Notes under the pieces: model-generated
Told to the model about the DNA's origin: nothing
Seen by the model: only the letters and a program-made list of their open reading frames with translations
The model's database searches: none
NCBI GenBank assembly: GCA_030533445.1
Contig: CM060073.1
Coordinates: 41,337,928 to 41,401,927, forward strand
Source of the DNA: Cyprinodon diabolis
Taxonomy: Eukaryota > Chordata > Actinopteri > Cyprinodontiformes > Cyprinodontidae
Direction: 5' to 3'
Length of the DNA: 64,000 nt
Translations under genes and position numbers: made by a program
Part shown: in pieces, positions 1 through 11,345 of the stretch
Layout: every line of letters starts with the position of its first letter
Position numbering within the stretch: position 1 is the stretch's first letter

Positions 1-475
1 TATAGATGTTGGAGATCGGCCTGTTTTCCAGTGTGGTCCTGTGACTGGGTGGATGTGCTCTCTTCGTCCTCTGGCATGGGAGCTGACTCGGAGCTCGTCT
101 GCCTGGCTGTGTGTTTCCTGGACGGGGCCGCCTTTTACAGCTGCTTTTTGTGTCTCTGCTTCCGTCTCCTTGAACCCCAGTCGGCCTCGGCAGATGGCCG
201 CTCACACTGAGCCTGGTTCTGCTGGAGGTTTCTTCCTGTTAAAAGGGAGTTTTTCCTCTCCACTGTCGCTACAAGCATGCTTAGTGCGAGGGATTGTATT
301 TGAGTCAATGAGTCGATGCAATGAACTGGTTTTCCTTAGATAGAAAACTTTGTATCAATTTGACTGTATGATCTGGTTGAACTGTAAAGTGCCTTGAGAT
401 GACATGTGTTGTGAATTTGGCGCTATATAAATAAACTGATAATCAAAATAATAATCAAATAATAATCAAATAAAA
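1..475 (+). repeat. L2-like retroelement 3' end, cut by window edge
   Basis: This is a fish interspersed repeat ending in 'gcgctatataaataaa' followed by an AT-rich tail of repeated 'aataatcaa' units, as seen in 3' ends of L2-clade retroelements. The same sequence recurs in inverse orientation at 52660-53434 and, more decayed, at 15047-15730 and 63306-64000. The short open frame at 41-343 is shared by the copy at 52832-53194, lies in the 3' region and has no recognisable domain, so it is not annotated as a gene. The clade name rests on tail resemblance only. Confidence 0.7.
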
Positions 476-690
476 ATTGAGCTTTCAGTTTATATAGCGG
501 CATCTAGCTGATTTTTTTTAAAGGTTACTTTATACTTTTATCCTTTAAGTCGTTTTTGGAGCACATACTTTTTCACTTTTACTTGAGTAAAGTGGTAAAG
601 TTCATACTTCAACTTTTACCAGAGTGTTTTTAAACTGCAGTATCTATACTTCTACTTAAGTAACAAATGTGTGGACCACTGGTCAAATTC
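476..690. repeat. Dispersed repeat shared with 20803-20965
   Basis: The segment begins 'ttgagctttcag' and contains 'tttttggagcacatac', 'ttttacttgagtaaag' and 'cttttaccagagtg'. All are found again in the same order at 20803-20965. The 'acttgagtaaa' motif resembles subterminal repeats of Tol2-like hAT elements. No ends or target duplication were identified. Confidence 0.5.
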
Positions 691-1494
691 TGTTTACTAT
701 TAATATATTATGTTAAAATAGACACAAAATAGTCAGAAAATTAACAAAAGACATAATATGCTATCAGTTATTGCAAATAAGATAAGTATACAGGCTGATA
801 CTATTAAAAAAAAGTCTTGAAAAATGTTAAAGCACATTTTGGATCAAACACTGTTAAAGTGCTTTGCAAATCAACAAGCTACATTTCTTTACAGATTATT
901 CTTGGCGACATATTTTAAGGTCATTCAGTCTGGATGGACTTTTCTGTGAATAATAATTTTGATGTCTTGCCTTCGGTTCTCTGTGAGATTTAGGTCTGAC
1001 CTTTGATTGAACCAATGTAATGCATGAATGGGCCTTGCTCTAAACCACGTGTTATCCAGTCTATCACAGCTATCTATCCAGCCTTCAAGAGCAAAAATTG
1101 TCTATCATGTCATAAAGTAAAGGCATGTGTCCTTTTAAAGGGTGCAAAGTGGCTAAAACTGCCAAATAAAGGGGTTTAAAGTCATAATACCATTGCAGTA
1201 ATGATGAAGTCAAATGTTACATTTATATGCCTGCAACCAGCCCCAGACTTTATGATGTATTTAATAAGCTTGACCCCAGTTGTATTACCAATCTGGCTGC
1301 AGTTTTAAAGTTTGTTTCCTGCTTAAAGATGAACCACAGCATGATTCTGCCACCATCATGTTTCACCATATAGATATATAGCCTATTCCTGTTGATGCAC
1401 TATGATATCTTCTCTGTCTTTTTGTCCCTCAACTCTTTGTTTTTGTTGCAACAACCCCTGCCCTGTCCTGCACAAGACATTTATCATCACAAAA
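691..1494. other. Upstream region of the kinesin gene, non-coding
   Basis: There is no coding signal apart from the start exon that follows. At about 1225-1385 the sequence resembles a decayed Tc1-type transposase region on the minus strand ('catgattctgccaccatcatg'-like), matching fragments elsewhere in the window. No clear TATA box or CpG-rich promoter was seen. Confidence 0.4.
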
Positions 1495-1578
1495 ATGTAT
1501 GGACGAGGAGGTGGGCTGCGTTTAGACGCTGGATTGGTGCAGACAGGAGGAAACGAAACGGACGAGACGTCACCGCAG
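1495..1578 (+). CDS. Kinesin putative first coding exon
   Basis: ATG at 1495 opens 28 codons ending CAG before a GTGTAT donor. They join in phase 0 to 2011-2103 (acceptor 'cagaatcccag'), which ends CAG before GTAAAG. The peptide begins MYGRGGGLRLDAG. There is no strong independent support for this start: an upstream 5' exon cannot be excluded, and KCBP proteins of plants have a MyTH4-FERM head that is not visible here. Confidence 0.5.
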
Positions 1579-3107
1579 GTGTATGGAAAAATGATAATAT
1601 GAGGTGTGAGTATCAGTGAAGGAGGGTTTGAGGAACTATTTTAGACATATGGTTTCAATAAAAGTAATTTGCATGAAAAAAATCAACAATTTTTATTTTC
1701 ATCAAAGATTTAAAAAATCAAGGGATACAAATGATAAATTTGCCCATATTGGCCTACATCTAACATATTGCTATGACATGAAATCCTATTTTTCAACTGT
1801 TCAGAGCTAAAGAGACAGAACATGTTCTTTCTTTGAAATTTAATTTACTGGATTTGGACCGAATGAAAACTGACGCAGAGTATAAGTACTGTAAAATTTG
1901 AGGACCAAGACACCATAGATGGCTGATGAGGGGTTGATTTTAGACAAAAATTAGAGGGGGGTGCTTAAATCTTCCCTATTTACTTTTATGAAGGGTCATC
2001 AGAATCCCAGCTGGGATTTAGCAGTGATGCCAGAGAAGCTGAGAGCTCACAGCACCTCAAGATTTACATCCCCTATGAGTCGGCAGAGCTCTGCATCGCT
2101 CAGGTAAAGTAGCAGTGCAGGAAAAACAAGTAGAGCTTTCATACAGGCTGAGCATTTTTTATTTCTTACATCCATAAGTGGGTATTCATATGATTTTATG
2201 TAATAGATTAACTCCAAGAACCAAATTATAGTGGAAAAGCATTTTTTCCCCCAATATTTTATAAAATATATAAAAATGGGAGCCTTTGTCTTAAGCTCTG
2301 TTTTGTCTAATACCAGAACATTAAATCAGCTGTCTTTAAAGTTCACCTTAATAACAGTGTACAGGTATTGAGAAAAAATAAATCTCTGCTATAACAGTAC
2401 AGATTATAATTTTTAATAATACTGAACAAATTGTGCTTAAACACAAATCAGTGGCTTAGTGTGGGATTAATTCATAGAACTATGTCCCAAGTTTAAACAT
2501 GTCAGGGACTTTCGTGCTACTGCAAACGGCTTGGGTCGTTTTGCAAAAAAGGATGGGACAATTCCTGTTTTTGAATTAGCAAACTTAAAAGAAGGCTAAA
2601 ATTAAAGACTTTTAACTGCAGATGAAGGTGGCTCGATTTTCTTACCCAGGGGCCATAAAGTAAATTTTGCCCTATCTTTAGTATAGTTTTTTTTTATATA
2701 TATATAAGAAATAAACATCCTTTGCTGCATAGTTTTGAACTATTCTTTATTTGGCTATGAGAAAAAAATCCAACAAATACATTAATATTCAGGATTTAAA
2801 CAACATAATGTAAAAAAAAAAAAAAAAAAAAAAGGAGCATACATATCTACAAGACTAACTATAACTATTTCATTTGCATCTCCTTTAAGGATTCATTGCT
2901 GAAAGTCAGGCAAACATCATGACGTCTTTGTGCAGTTGTTCAACTGTGAGCACATGGGTAAAAACAATGAAGCTACAGTCAGATGTGCTGTGTTTTTTTC
3001 TTACTCACACTCACATGGTTGCCCTCAAGATGCTACCTTGAAGACAGGCGGTCAAAGATGAAGTTTTGTATATTTGGGCTTACTTGCAACATATTGTGCA
3101 CAAACAG

Positions 3108-4806
3108 ATTGTTGAGGACATGAAAGTGATGAAGAAAAGGCATCTGCAAACAGTACAGGAACTAGAGGCGAATTTCCAGACCAAAACTCAGGAATCACAG
3201 GTGAAAAAAGTAGAAAGCAGCATGTATCTGTAAAATTAAACTTAATCACCAATGAAGTTCTGCATGTGTTAGCAGGAATAGATCAAGCAAAAAGTCACAT
3301 CTCACCATCAGAACAAACTGAACACCCTGAGGAGATTCTTGGAGGTCTATCGTAACAATGTGGAAAAGAAGAAAGCCGACTGGGAGAAGAAAGTCACAGT
3401 CAGTCATAAGTTTTCAAACCTTCCTTTTACTCTTGCAGCCTTTCCTTTTTGTGTTTCTAAAGCAAACATTTAAAATCACTAATCATTATTTCTGTGCACA
3501 CGTGGCTGAAAAGTAGAGGATATAACTTCAGTGTGCTGTATACACAGCAAACAGTCTAACTGAGTCACACTGTGTGCTACAGGAGCTGACTGCTCAGAAT
3601 GAGCAGCTGCTGGTGGAGCAGAGAGCAGAGAGGAGAAGATGGAAAGAAGAGGCCCTGCAATGGCAGGAAGAAAAGGCAGGCTTTAAAACTTATAAACCAC
3701 AGCACACTCTAGTGGTAATATTGGAGAAGAGCAGAAATCAACTAAAATTTACAATTGCTTTCAGAGCAAGATGCTGGAGCTGTTCTCCAGCAGGCTGGAT
3801 ATCATGCACTGCCACCAGGCCTCCAGTGAGTAAAGCAGCATTTAGAGACTTACAAAACAAAAATAATGCTAAACTTGCATCTTTTTTCAATTGTCTGCAT
3901 GCTAATTTAAACAGCATTGCATGAGCTGCAGATGGCCAGACAAGAAATTGGGCAAGTTCAAGAAATGTTGACAGTTTCATCATTACAGGAGCCACATGAA
4001 TCAGCAGAGGAGGAGCAAGGGTCAGTTAACAAAGAACAAACTATGGTGGGTTGCATCATCAGCGGAATGACAAGATAATGTTATTATTTCAACGCATACA
4101 TTTTATTCTTCATATGAGAGATAAAAAAAAATAATACATTAAGTGGTATACCTCGGTCCAGCCATCACAAATGTGGTTTAAAAAAACCTCAATGAAGGTT
4201 TTCTAGTGGCCTACCGATTGCTTATTTAGCTATTAAATTAGATAATCATTTAAAATTTATATTTAAGTTATTTATTTTGGATAGTTTGTCTAATTGTGAT
4301 CTGAATCCTAGAGTGAGTTATTGCCACTGTCCATCTGTGCTCAGACATGCGCTGTCTCTGATCAGCCACTGGAGGGAGCTAATGCCCGGTTGGAGGAGCT
4401 TAAGGAGAGCCTGTATCAGAAGGAAAGGGAGATCACTGAGTTGCTGGAAGCAGAGAGGAGCCCCATCCCTCCTGTTCCACAGCCATACTGCAGCATCCTG
4501 CTCCCCATTGTCATAACCAAGGTGTTATTTCAACAATGTGCAGAACAACTGTCATCAAGCTATTGCTCAAATGTTCAACTTCATAATTACTGTCTTGATA
4601 CTTAAAAAAAAACCTTTTCCTCAAGGCCCATGAAATCACCAGAGCAGTGGCTGAGTCAAGAGCTCTTTTGGACCAAATGATTGAAGACAATCAGGTCGCT
4701 CTGGCTGAAGCCCGTGAAAAACTGCGTCTGCACCGTCAAAGCACTAAAGATGACAACAATGATAAAGAAAGGCCCTCCAATCAAGAGGGGTTAGAGATCA
4801 TTGATA
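3108..4806 (+). CDS. Kinesin coiled-coil stalk exons
   Basis: Seven phase-compatible exons (3108-3200, 3282-3398, 3583-3675/3714, 3765-3825, 3915-4045, 4345-4521, 4626-4806) encode Glu/Lys/Gln/Leu-rich sequence such as ELTAQNEQLLVEQRAERRR, typical of a dimerising stalk. Several are exactly 93 bases (31 codons). The 3583 exon can end at a GC donor (AAG before gcaggc, 3675) or at a GT donor (3714); both keep the frame. The 4345 exon has an alternative in-frame acceptor at 4366. Confidence 0.65.
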
Positions 4807-4946
4807 GTGTGCATAAAGCTAACATGGCTTTCCATATGCTGAAATCATTGAATACATACTTTCAGTTAGCAAAATGATCAGAAATGCAGTTTTCTGTTTT
4901 CCTTTACCTTGCGGATCAGATGAGTCAAGTTTGTCTTTTCTTCAAG

Positions 4947-4998
4947 AGGCAGTGAGGGAGTGTGAGGTCTGTCAAATTGCTTTGGATTGCCTCAGAAC
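4947..4998 (+). pseudogene. Left half of transposon-split kinesin exon
   Basis: The exon starts after 'ttcttcaag' and reads AVRECEVCQIALDCLRT before being cut at 4998 by the hAT element. The last 8 bases, CTCAGAAC (4991-4998), are the target-site duplication. Removing the element and one duplication joins this piece to 10200-10222 to make a 75-base exon. Its phases match both neighbouring exons, and it reads through LRTGESPVLNG without a stop. Confidence 0.75.
4991..4998. repeat. Target-site duplication, left (CTCAGAAC)
   Basis: The eight bases repeat exactly at 10192-10199 and flank the hAT element. An 8-bp duplication is the hAT superfamily hallmark. Confidence 0.9.
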
Positions 4999-5404
4999 CA
5001 GTGTTGGGCACGTTACTTTGAAAAAGTAATTAGTTATAGTTACTAGTTACTTCTCCCAAAAAGTAACTGAGTTACTAACTGAGTTACTCCACAACAAAAG
5101 TAACTAGTTACTAGTAAAAGTAACTATTGCGTTACTTTTGCGTTTCTCGCCCCCGTAACCCTCACCACCCAGCCCCCACCTTCTCGCGGTGTGATTCAAA
5201 AGCCAGCTGAATAGAGCGGATGACAAAGACAAGAACCTGCAGAGAGTTTAGCATTTATTGCAACTCAACGTAAATGACATCAGGGGGGAACACCATGTGA
5301 AGTTTTTTAACAGGGCATTCAGATCTGGTGAGTATATGAAATTAATAACTGGGGATGTCTAATTCTGAAATCCTGTGTGTTTGGGTTGTTATAGATACTG
5401 CAAC

Positions 5405-5505
<101 letters not shown>

Positions 5506-6399
5506 GATGTATACTCTGTGTGTGACATAAAATATGGATCTCCATCCCTGCCACAAAGGCCATCAAATAATGTTTAAAATAAAAAATACAGTAGGTTGAG
5601 AAGGCAGAGTATCCATCCATCCATCCATCCATCCATCCAGATTTCTCCCTTTCTCCATATAGGCTATCATTTGATCGTTCACGCTCTACATAGTTCTCCT
5701 GTGGTGCGAGCACAGGGCGACTGTTGCGCGCCTTTAGCGAGCATGCGCGTTTCCTGTCGCTTGCGCGGTGACTCGTGCCGCCTGCGCTGTGCGGAGATGC
5801 AGAGGAAACCGTATGTGATGGGGAAACGCAGCTCGACGTAACACCGGTATTTCCATCAGGAAAACGCTGTTTTGCTGCTGAGATTCAGGCTGCTGGAGTC
5901 ATCCTCACTCTCCATCTCTCTGTGTGTGCTGTACACCCGCCAGCAGAAACACCCACCTACCCAACTGACAGACGGAATCTCACTATACATCAGCCATTCT
6001 CATCCTCCCCTCTCTCATGACAAGGCGCGCACCTCTGGATGACCTAAAAAATAATCTTTAATATCTCTTAAACAAAAGTAGCACAAACAATATTTTTTTC
6101 TGCACAAATCTGCACTGACGTTGCACTAACCATTCAGTCTATTTGCAGAGTTTTTGGACGTGGGTGGGGTGTCAGCTTCACGCAGCTGCGCAAGAGTCCT
6201 ATCATGAAAAAAGGTTCATTGTGTATGGCAAGCCAAGAAGGTCATATTTCGCATTGAATTGTCGCGTTAAGATTGAAATTAACCCGCAAAAAACGCGCGT
6301 TCTCCCGAGATTACGCCGCTTTTTACGCCGTCTTTTACCAACAAGCGCCGCCTTTTACGCGCGTCATGATAGTACCGCAAGACGCGCGTTAAATACGCG

Positions 6400-6475
6400 C
6401 GTTGTGTCGGTCAGAACGCGCGTTAAATACGGCGTTGTGTCGGTCAGAACGCGCGTATTTAACGCGCGTTTTCCT
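6400..6475. repeat. Clustered 'acgcgcg' repeats in the palindrome arm
   Basis: Three to four copies of a roughly 30-base unit containing acgcgcgttaaata and ttgtgtcggtcag lie here. The mirror cluster at about 9825-9880 has one unit fewer. The motif is CpG-dense in otherwise AT-rich sequence and may be a subterminal protein-binding region; that is an inference. Confidence 0.7.
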
Positions 6476-6819
6476 AATATGATAATGATGTCCTTCCTTC
6501 TTTTCCCACAGCCAATGCATTTGAACTGGTTGCATCCAATCTCTGATCAAGGCAGCCAGACCAAGAAAGATCATCACAGATCTGCTTTGTGGAAAACTGC
6601 ACAGAGCTCAATGTTGCAGCATTGCCAGAATTCACTGCATTGCCGTTTCACAAAGCCTTAATTTTAGGAATAAATCCACTACATACACTTTGCTGTTATT
6701 TTGAATCCATTCCATGCCTATTTTCACGTAAAAACGTTTTGCATCAACATGCATCGCCAACTAATGTTTTGTATTTACAAGTATTACTAGGAATGTTTCA
6801 CCAGCTATCACCACCGAGA

Positions 6820-6895
6820 GGTGGCGTGGTGGCTTAAGTGACCGCCTTCAGTGCAAACGTTTTGCTTCGTGGCAGGTTCGAGTCCGACTTTTCCC
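6820..6895 (+). other. tRNA-like Pol III promoter motif in palindrome arm
   Basis: GGTTCGAGTCC (6875-6885) matches the Pol III B box perfectly. TGGCTTAAGTGA (6830-6841) resembles an A box about 34 bases upstream. A T run follows. The acceptor and T stems do not pair well, so this is not a functional tRNA. The mirror copy lies on the minus strand at about 9400-9475 with a few substitutions. It may be a tRNA-derived fossil captured by the element. Confidence 0.45.
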
Positions 6896-7291
6896 TTTAT
6901 ATTCTGTCTTGTCTCCAACCAAGCCCATTTATTTATTTTTTTTTCTGAGAATATAATCATAAATGTAGCCTACTTCACTGTTTTTGATCCATCACCATGC
7001 ATTCTGTCATGTAAAAACCTTTTATATTGTACTAATAAAATGACAGTAAAGGGGACACTTGTCTTCCAGAAAATGTGTCGTCTGACTTGTTTTCTGAATA
7101 TTTTCCTGCATATCACTAACCTTTTCCCATAATGCTTCCTACACCCATGGAGCAACTGCTGTTAAAATTAAATTAACAGGAAAATTTCTTATTAAAAGTG
7201 TTATTAGTGCAATGAGAAAAAACTTGCTTAGTTGAGCCAGTGGAGGTTTGATGATCCCCATAGCTCATGTTCTCTGTCTCATACATATACA

Positions 7292-7342
<51 letters not shown>

Positions 7343-7345
<3 letters not shown>

Positions 7346-8944
7346 TGGGGCAAAAAAGTATTTAGTCAGCCACCAATAGTGCAAGTTCTCCCACTTAAAA
7401 AGATGAGAGAGGCGGGTAATTTTCATCATAGATATACCTCAACTATGAGAGACAAAATGAGAAAAAAAAATCCAGAAAATCACATTGTCTGATTTTTAAA
7501 GAATTTATTTGCAAAATATGGTGGAAAATAAGTATTTGGTCAGTTACAAACAAGCAAGATTTCTGGCTCTCACAGACCTGTAACGTCTTCTGTAAGAGGC
7601 TTCTCTGTCCTCCACTCGTTACCTTCATTAATGGCACCTGTTTGAACCCGTTATCAGTATAAAAGACACCTGTCCACAACCTCAAACAGTCACACTCTAA
7701 ACTCCACCATGGCCAAAACTAGAGAGCTGTCAAAGGACACCCGAAACAAAATTATAGACCTGCACCAGGCTGGGAAGTCTGAATCTGCAATAGGTAAACA
7801 GCTTGGTGTGAAGAAATCAACTGTGGGATCAATTATTAGAAAATGGAAAACATACAAGACCACTGATAATCTTCCTCGATCTGGGGCTCCACGCAAGATC
7901 TCACCCCGTGGGGTCAAAATGATCACAAGAACGGTGAGTAAAAATCCCAGAACCACACGGGGGGACCTAGTGAATGACCTGCAGAGAGGTGGGACCAAAG
8001 TAACAAAGGCTACCATCAGTAACACACTACGCCGCCAGGGACTCAAATCCTGCAGTGCCAGACGTGTCCCCCTGGTTAAGCCAGTACATGTCAAGGCCCA
8101 TCTCAAGTTTGCTAGAGAGCATTTGGATGATCCAGATGATGACTGGGAGAATATCATATGGTCAGATGAAACCAAAATAGAACTTTTTGGTAAAAACTCT
8201 ACTCGTCGTGTTTGGAGGAGAGAGAATGCTGAGTTGCATCCAAAGAACACCATACCTACAGTGAAGCATGGGGGTGGAAACATCATGCTTTGGGGCTGTT
8301 TTTCTGCTAAGGGACCAGGACGACTGATCCGTGTGAAGGAAAGAATGAATAGGGCCATGTATCGTCACATTTTGAGTGAAAACCTCCTTCCATCAGCAAG
8401 GGCATTGAAGATGAAACGTGGCTGGGTCTTTCAGCATGACAATGATCCCAAACACACCGCCCGGGTAACGAAGGAGTGTCTTCGTAAGAAGCATTTCAAG
8501 GTCCTGGAGTGGCCTAGCCAGTCTCCAGATCTCAACCCCATAGAAAATCTTTGGAGGGAGTTGAAAGTCCGTGTTGCCCAGCGACAGCCCCAGAACATCA
8601 CTGCTCTAGAGGAGATCTGCATGGAGGAATGGGCCAAAATACCAGCAACAGTGTGTGAAAACCTTGTGAAGACTTACAGAAAACGTTTGATCTCTGTCAT
8701 TGCCAACAAAGGGTATATAACAAAGTATTGAGATGAACTTTTGTTATTGACCAAATACTTATTTTCCACCATATTTTGCAAATAAATTCCTTAAAAATCA
8801 GACAATGTGATTTTCTGGATTTTTTTTTCTCATTTTGTCTCTCATAGTTGAGGTATATCTATGATGAAAATTACCCGCCTCTCTCATCTTTTTAAGTGGG
8901 AGAACTTGCACTATTGGTGGCTGACTAAATACTTTTTTGCCCCA

Positions 8945-8947
<3 letters not shown>
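7343..8947 (+). mobile_element. Complete Tc1-type transposon at the palindrome centre
   Basis: A 1605-bp element starting CAGTGGGGCAAAAAAGTATT, with terminal inverted repeats of 200 bp (7343-7542 and 8748-8947). It is flanked by TA on both sides within a TA microsatellite. By eye the two repeats differ at a single base, and the transposase frame is uninterrupted, so the copy is very young. It lies exactly at the AT-rich centre of the palindromic element. Confidence 0.93.
7709..8731 (+). CDS. Tc1-family transposase, intact, 340 aa
   Basis: The enzyme would cut and paste its own element at TA dinucleotides. The N-terminus ([15 protein letters not shown], then [18 protein letters not shown]) forms the paired-like helix-turn-helix DNA-binding region, with a GRPR-like hinge at RSGAPRKIS. 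The catalytic DD34E signature is in place: [18 protein letters not shown] and [11 protein letters not shown]. The [13 protein letters not shown] block is conserved. Length matches the family norm of about 340 aa. ATG at 7709 is preceded by 'actccacc' and is the first in-frame methionine. The open frame at 7690-8358 on the other strand is its shadow. Confidence 0.96.
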   Translation: MAKTRELSKDTRNKIIDLHQAGKSESAIGKQLGVKKSTVGSIIRKWKTYKTTDNLPRSGAPRKISPRGVKMITRTVSKNPRTTRGDLVNDLQRGGTKVTKATISNTLRRQGLKSCSARRVPLVKPVHVKAHLKFAREHLDDPDDDWENIIWSDETKIELFGKNSTRRVWRRENAELHPKNTIPTVKHGGGNIMLWGCFSAKGPGRLIRVKERMNRAMYRHILSENLLPSARALKMKRGWVFQHDNDPKHTARVTKECLRKKHFKVLEWPSQSPDLNPIENLWRELKVRVAQRQPQNITALEEICMEEWAKIPATVCENLVKTYRKRLISVIANKGYITKY

Positions 8948-9008
<61 letters not shown>

Positions 9009-10191
9009 GTATGAGACAGAGAACATGAGCTATGGGGATCATCAAACCTCCACTGGCTCAACTAAGCAAGTTTTTTCTCATTGCACTAATAACACTTTTA
9101 ATAAGAAATTTTCCTGTTAATTTAATTTTAACAGCAGTTGCTCCATAGGTGTAGGAAGCATTATGGGAAAAGGTTAGTGATATGCAGGAAAATATTCAGA
9201 AAACAAGTCAGACCGACACATTTTCTGGAAGACAAGTGTCCCCTTTACTGTCATTTTATTAGTACAATATAAAAGGTTTTTACATGACAGAATGCATGGT
9301 GATGGATCAAAAACAGTGAAGTAGGCTACATTTATGATTATATTCTCAGAAAAAAAAATAAATAAATGGGCTTGGTTGGAGACAAGACAGAATATAAAGG
9401 GAAAAGTCGGACTCGAACCTGCCACGAAGCAAAACGTTTGCATTGAAGGCGGTCACTTAAGCCACAACGCCACCTCTCGGTGGTGATAGCTGGTGAAACA
9501 TTCCTAGTAATACCTGTAAATACAAAACATTAGTTGGCGATGCATGTTGATGCAAAACGTTTTTACGTGAAAATAGGCATGGAATGGATTCAAAATAACA
9601 GCAAAGTGTATGTAGTGGATTTATTCCTAAAATTAAGGCTTTGTGAAACGGCAATGCAGTGAATTCTGGCAATGCTGCAACATTGAGCTCTGTGCAGTTT
9701 TCCACAAAGCAGATCTGTGATGAACTTTCTTGGTCTGGCTGCCTTGATCAGAGATTGGATGCAACCAGTTCAAATGCATTGGCTGTGGGAAAAGAAGGAA
9801 GGACATCATTATCATATTAGGAAAACGCGCGTTAAATACGCGCGTTCTGACCGACACAACGCGCGTATTTAACGCGCGTCTTGCGGTACTATCATGACGC
9901 GCGTAAAAGGCGGCGCTTGTTGGTAAAAGACGGCGTAAAAAGCGGCGTAATCTCGGGAGAACGCGCGTTTTTTGCGGGTTAATTTCAATCTTAACGCGAC
10001 AATTCAATGCGAAATATGACCTTCTTGGCTTGCCATAATTGTGCGACCTGAGTAACGCGCAGTAACGGGGTGTCTGCAATGGTAACTGCGTTATAGTTAC
10101 AGTCAAAGTAATTAGTTAGATTACTCGTTACTAAAAGAAGGTAACGGCGTTAGTAACGCCGTTACTTTCAACGCCGTTAGTCCCATCACTT

Positions 10192-10199
10192 CTCAGAAC
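10192..10199. repeat. Target-site duplication, right (CTCAGAAC)
   Basis: Exact copy of 4991-4998, marking the right edge of the hAT insertion in the kinesin exon. Confidence 0.9.
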
Positions 10200-10222
10200 T
10201 GGAGAAAGCCCTGTTTTGAATG
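10200..10222 (+). pseudogene. Right half of transposon-split kinesin exon
   Basis: TGGAGAAAGCCCTGTTTTG continues the exon that stops at 4998 and ends in phase 1 before a GTGAGT donor. It joins 10645-10751, which encodes DCEMSELEDLVGQETLS and ends CAG before GTAGGT. Frame restoration on removal of the insert is the main evidence that the insertion is in coding sequence. Confidence 0.75.
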
Positions 10223-11345
10223 GTGAGTTCAAATCTAAGATCCACGGGATGTACATATATTTAAAATAGCATTAATGGTCAAAACACTGATCAAATAATC
10301 TACCAGAATTTGACTAAGAAAAGAGGTGTATCAATTTGCAGATTAACTTTGATAGATTTTGATTCATGTTTCCAAATTATGGGTCCACATCAAGTATTTG
10401 TAAAAAAAATAAATTTCCCATCTGCTGTTTCTTGTAAACGTGCCAACCAATTTAAACACATCAACTATCAGTAGAAAACAGACAATGAATGAAAACAATC
10501 CTGTATTGAACTAGCATCTTAAGTTTAATTCTAAAATTGTGATTACATTATTCTTACAAACACAGCAAATCATCAATTTTAAATTTCTTCTCTGAGAAAT
10601 TGTGCAAACCTTTTATTTAAGTTTGAAATGTCCTCCCTGCTCAGATTGTGAAATGTCTGAACTGGAGGACCTTGTGGGACAAGAGACACTTTCAACCTCA
10701 CAAAGGTCCATAAAAGTTGTTGGCCATCAACTTCTCCTGCTGCAGGATCAGGTAGGTGTTTATTTAAAAACCCCACAATGACATAAGTCATCATTTCCAG
10801 AACTGTATTTAGATTACGCAGTTATGGGCCTCTAGACTAGAGACTGTTATGGGCTTTATGTGGATGGGTTTCTTTTATGCTTTTAAATTACAACAGATTG
10901 AATGCTACAAAAAACAGATACTAAGCATTTTGCTCCAAATCCACCCATTTATACCTCCTTAATCCTTGCAGGGTTATTGAATAGAATAGAATCATTTTTA
11001 ATGTGTAGCAACAACAGCACACTAATTCAAAATATGGTGGTAAAGTTTAAAATAAAATAAAAACAAATAAAGTTTAAAAGGAAAATCTTATTCTTCAGAA
11101 TTAAATGTTTAGTTTTTGGGCTTAATGGTTGGGTTAAATTTAAGGCTATAAGATTTTCTTTTTAGGCTGTCTCTAAGTACTTATTTACTGTTTTACGGAT
11201 GGGCTTTTAAAGTAGACCCTACAGGCTACTGCTTACTGAAGTAATGCTGGAAATGTATCCTAACCATTTAAAGTAAGAGTTTTTTAAATGCACATTTCAT
11301 CATCAACCTCCCCAGATTTCCATGAGCTTTTTCATTGTGTTTTAG

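Larger units (their letters stand above)
6224..10037. mobile_element. Palindromic (fold-back) element inserted in hAT copy 1
   Basis: The arms at 6224-7342 and 8948-10037 are near-identical inverted repeats of about 1.1 kb. The termini are TATGGCAAGCC and its complement, and ATTGTG is duplicated at 6218-6223 and 10038-10043. The second hAT copy has one ATTGTG and no insert at the same site (about 51730-51735), which confirms the boundaries. The arms contain clustered 'acgcgcgttaaatacgcgcg' units and a tRNA-like B box, and end in a TA repeat at the centre. The left arm has one extra internal repeat unit of about 30 bases. No protein of its own is recognised; the superfamily is unknown (6-bp duplications occur in Polintons and Dada elements, but the termini do not obviously fit). 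Confidence 0.85.

Noticed and set aside
41..343. 100-codon frame with a similar frame at 52832-53194
   Set aside because: It lies in the 3' region of an L2-like repeat; similarity reflects repeat copies, not a conserved protein.
1392..1619. Open frame overlapping the kinesin start exon
   Set aside because: A different frame from the 1495 exon, with no conserved features; the 1495-1578 reading fits the downstream phase.
3675..3714. GC donor in the kinesin stalk
   Set aside because: An in-frame GT donor lies 39 bases further on, so this is not counted as a GC-AG intron; the two TMC cases have no such alternative.
6143..6661. 172-codon open frame with Arg/Thr/Val repeats
   Set aside because: It crosses the boundary of the palindromic element and its repetition comes from the 'acgcgcg' DNA repeats; the mirror arm gives a similar artefact at 9633-10106.
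6820..6895. Functional tRNA gene
   Set aside because: A and B boxes are present, but acceptor and T stems do not pair; treated as a tRNA-like fossil.
7690..8358. 222-codon open frame on the minus strand
   Set aside because: It is the antisense shadow of the Tc1 transposase at 7709-8731 and has no domain of its own.
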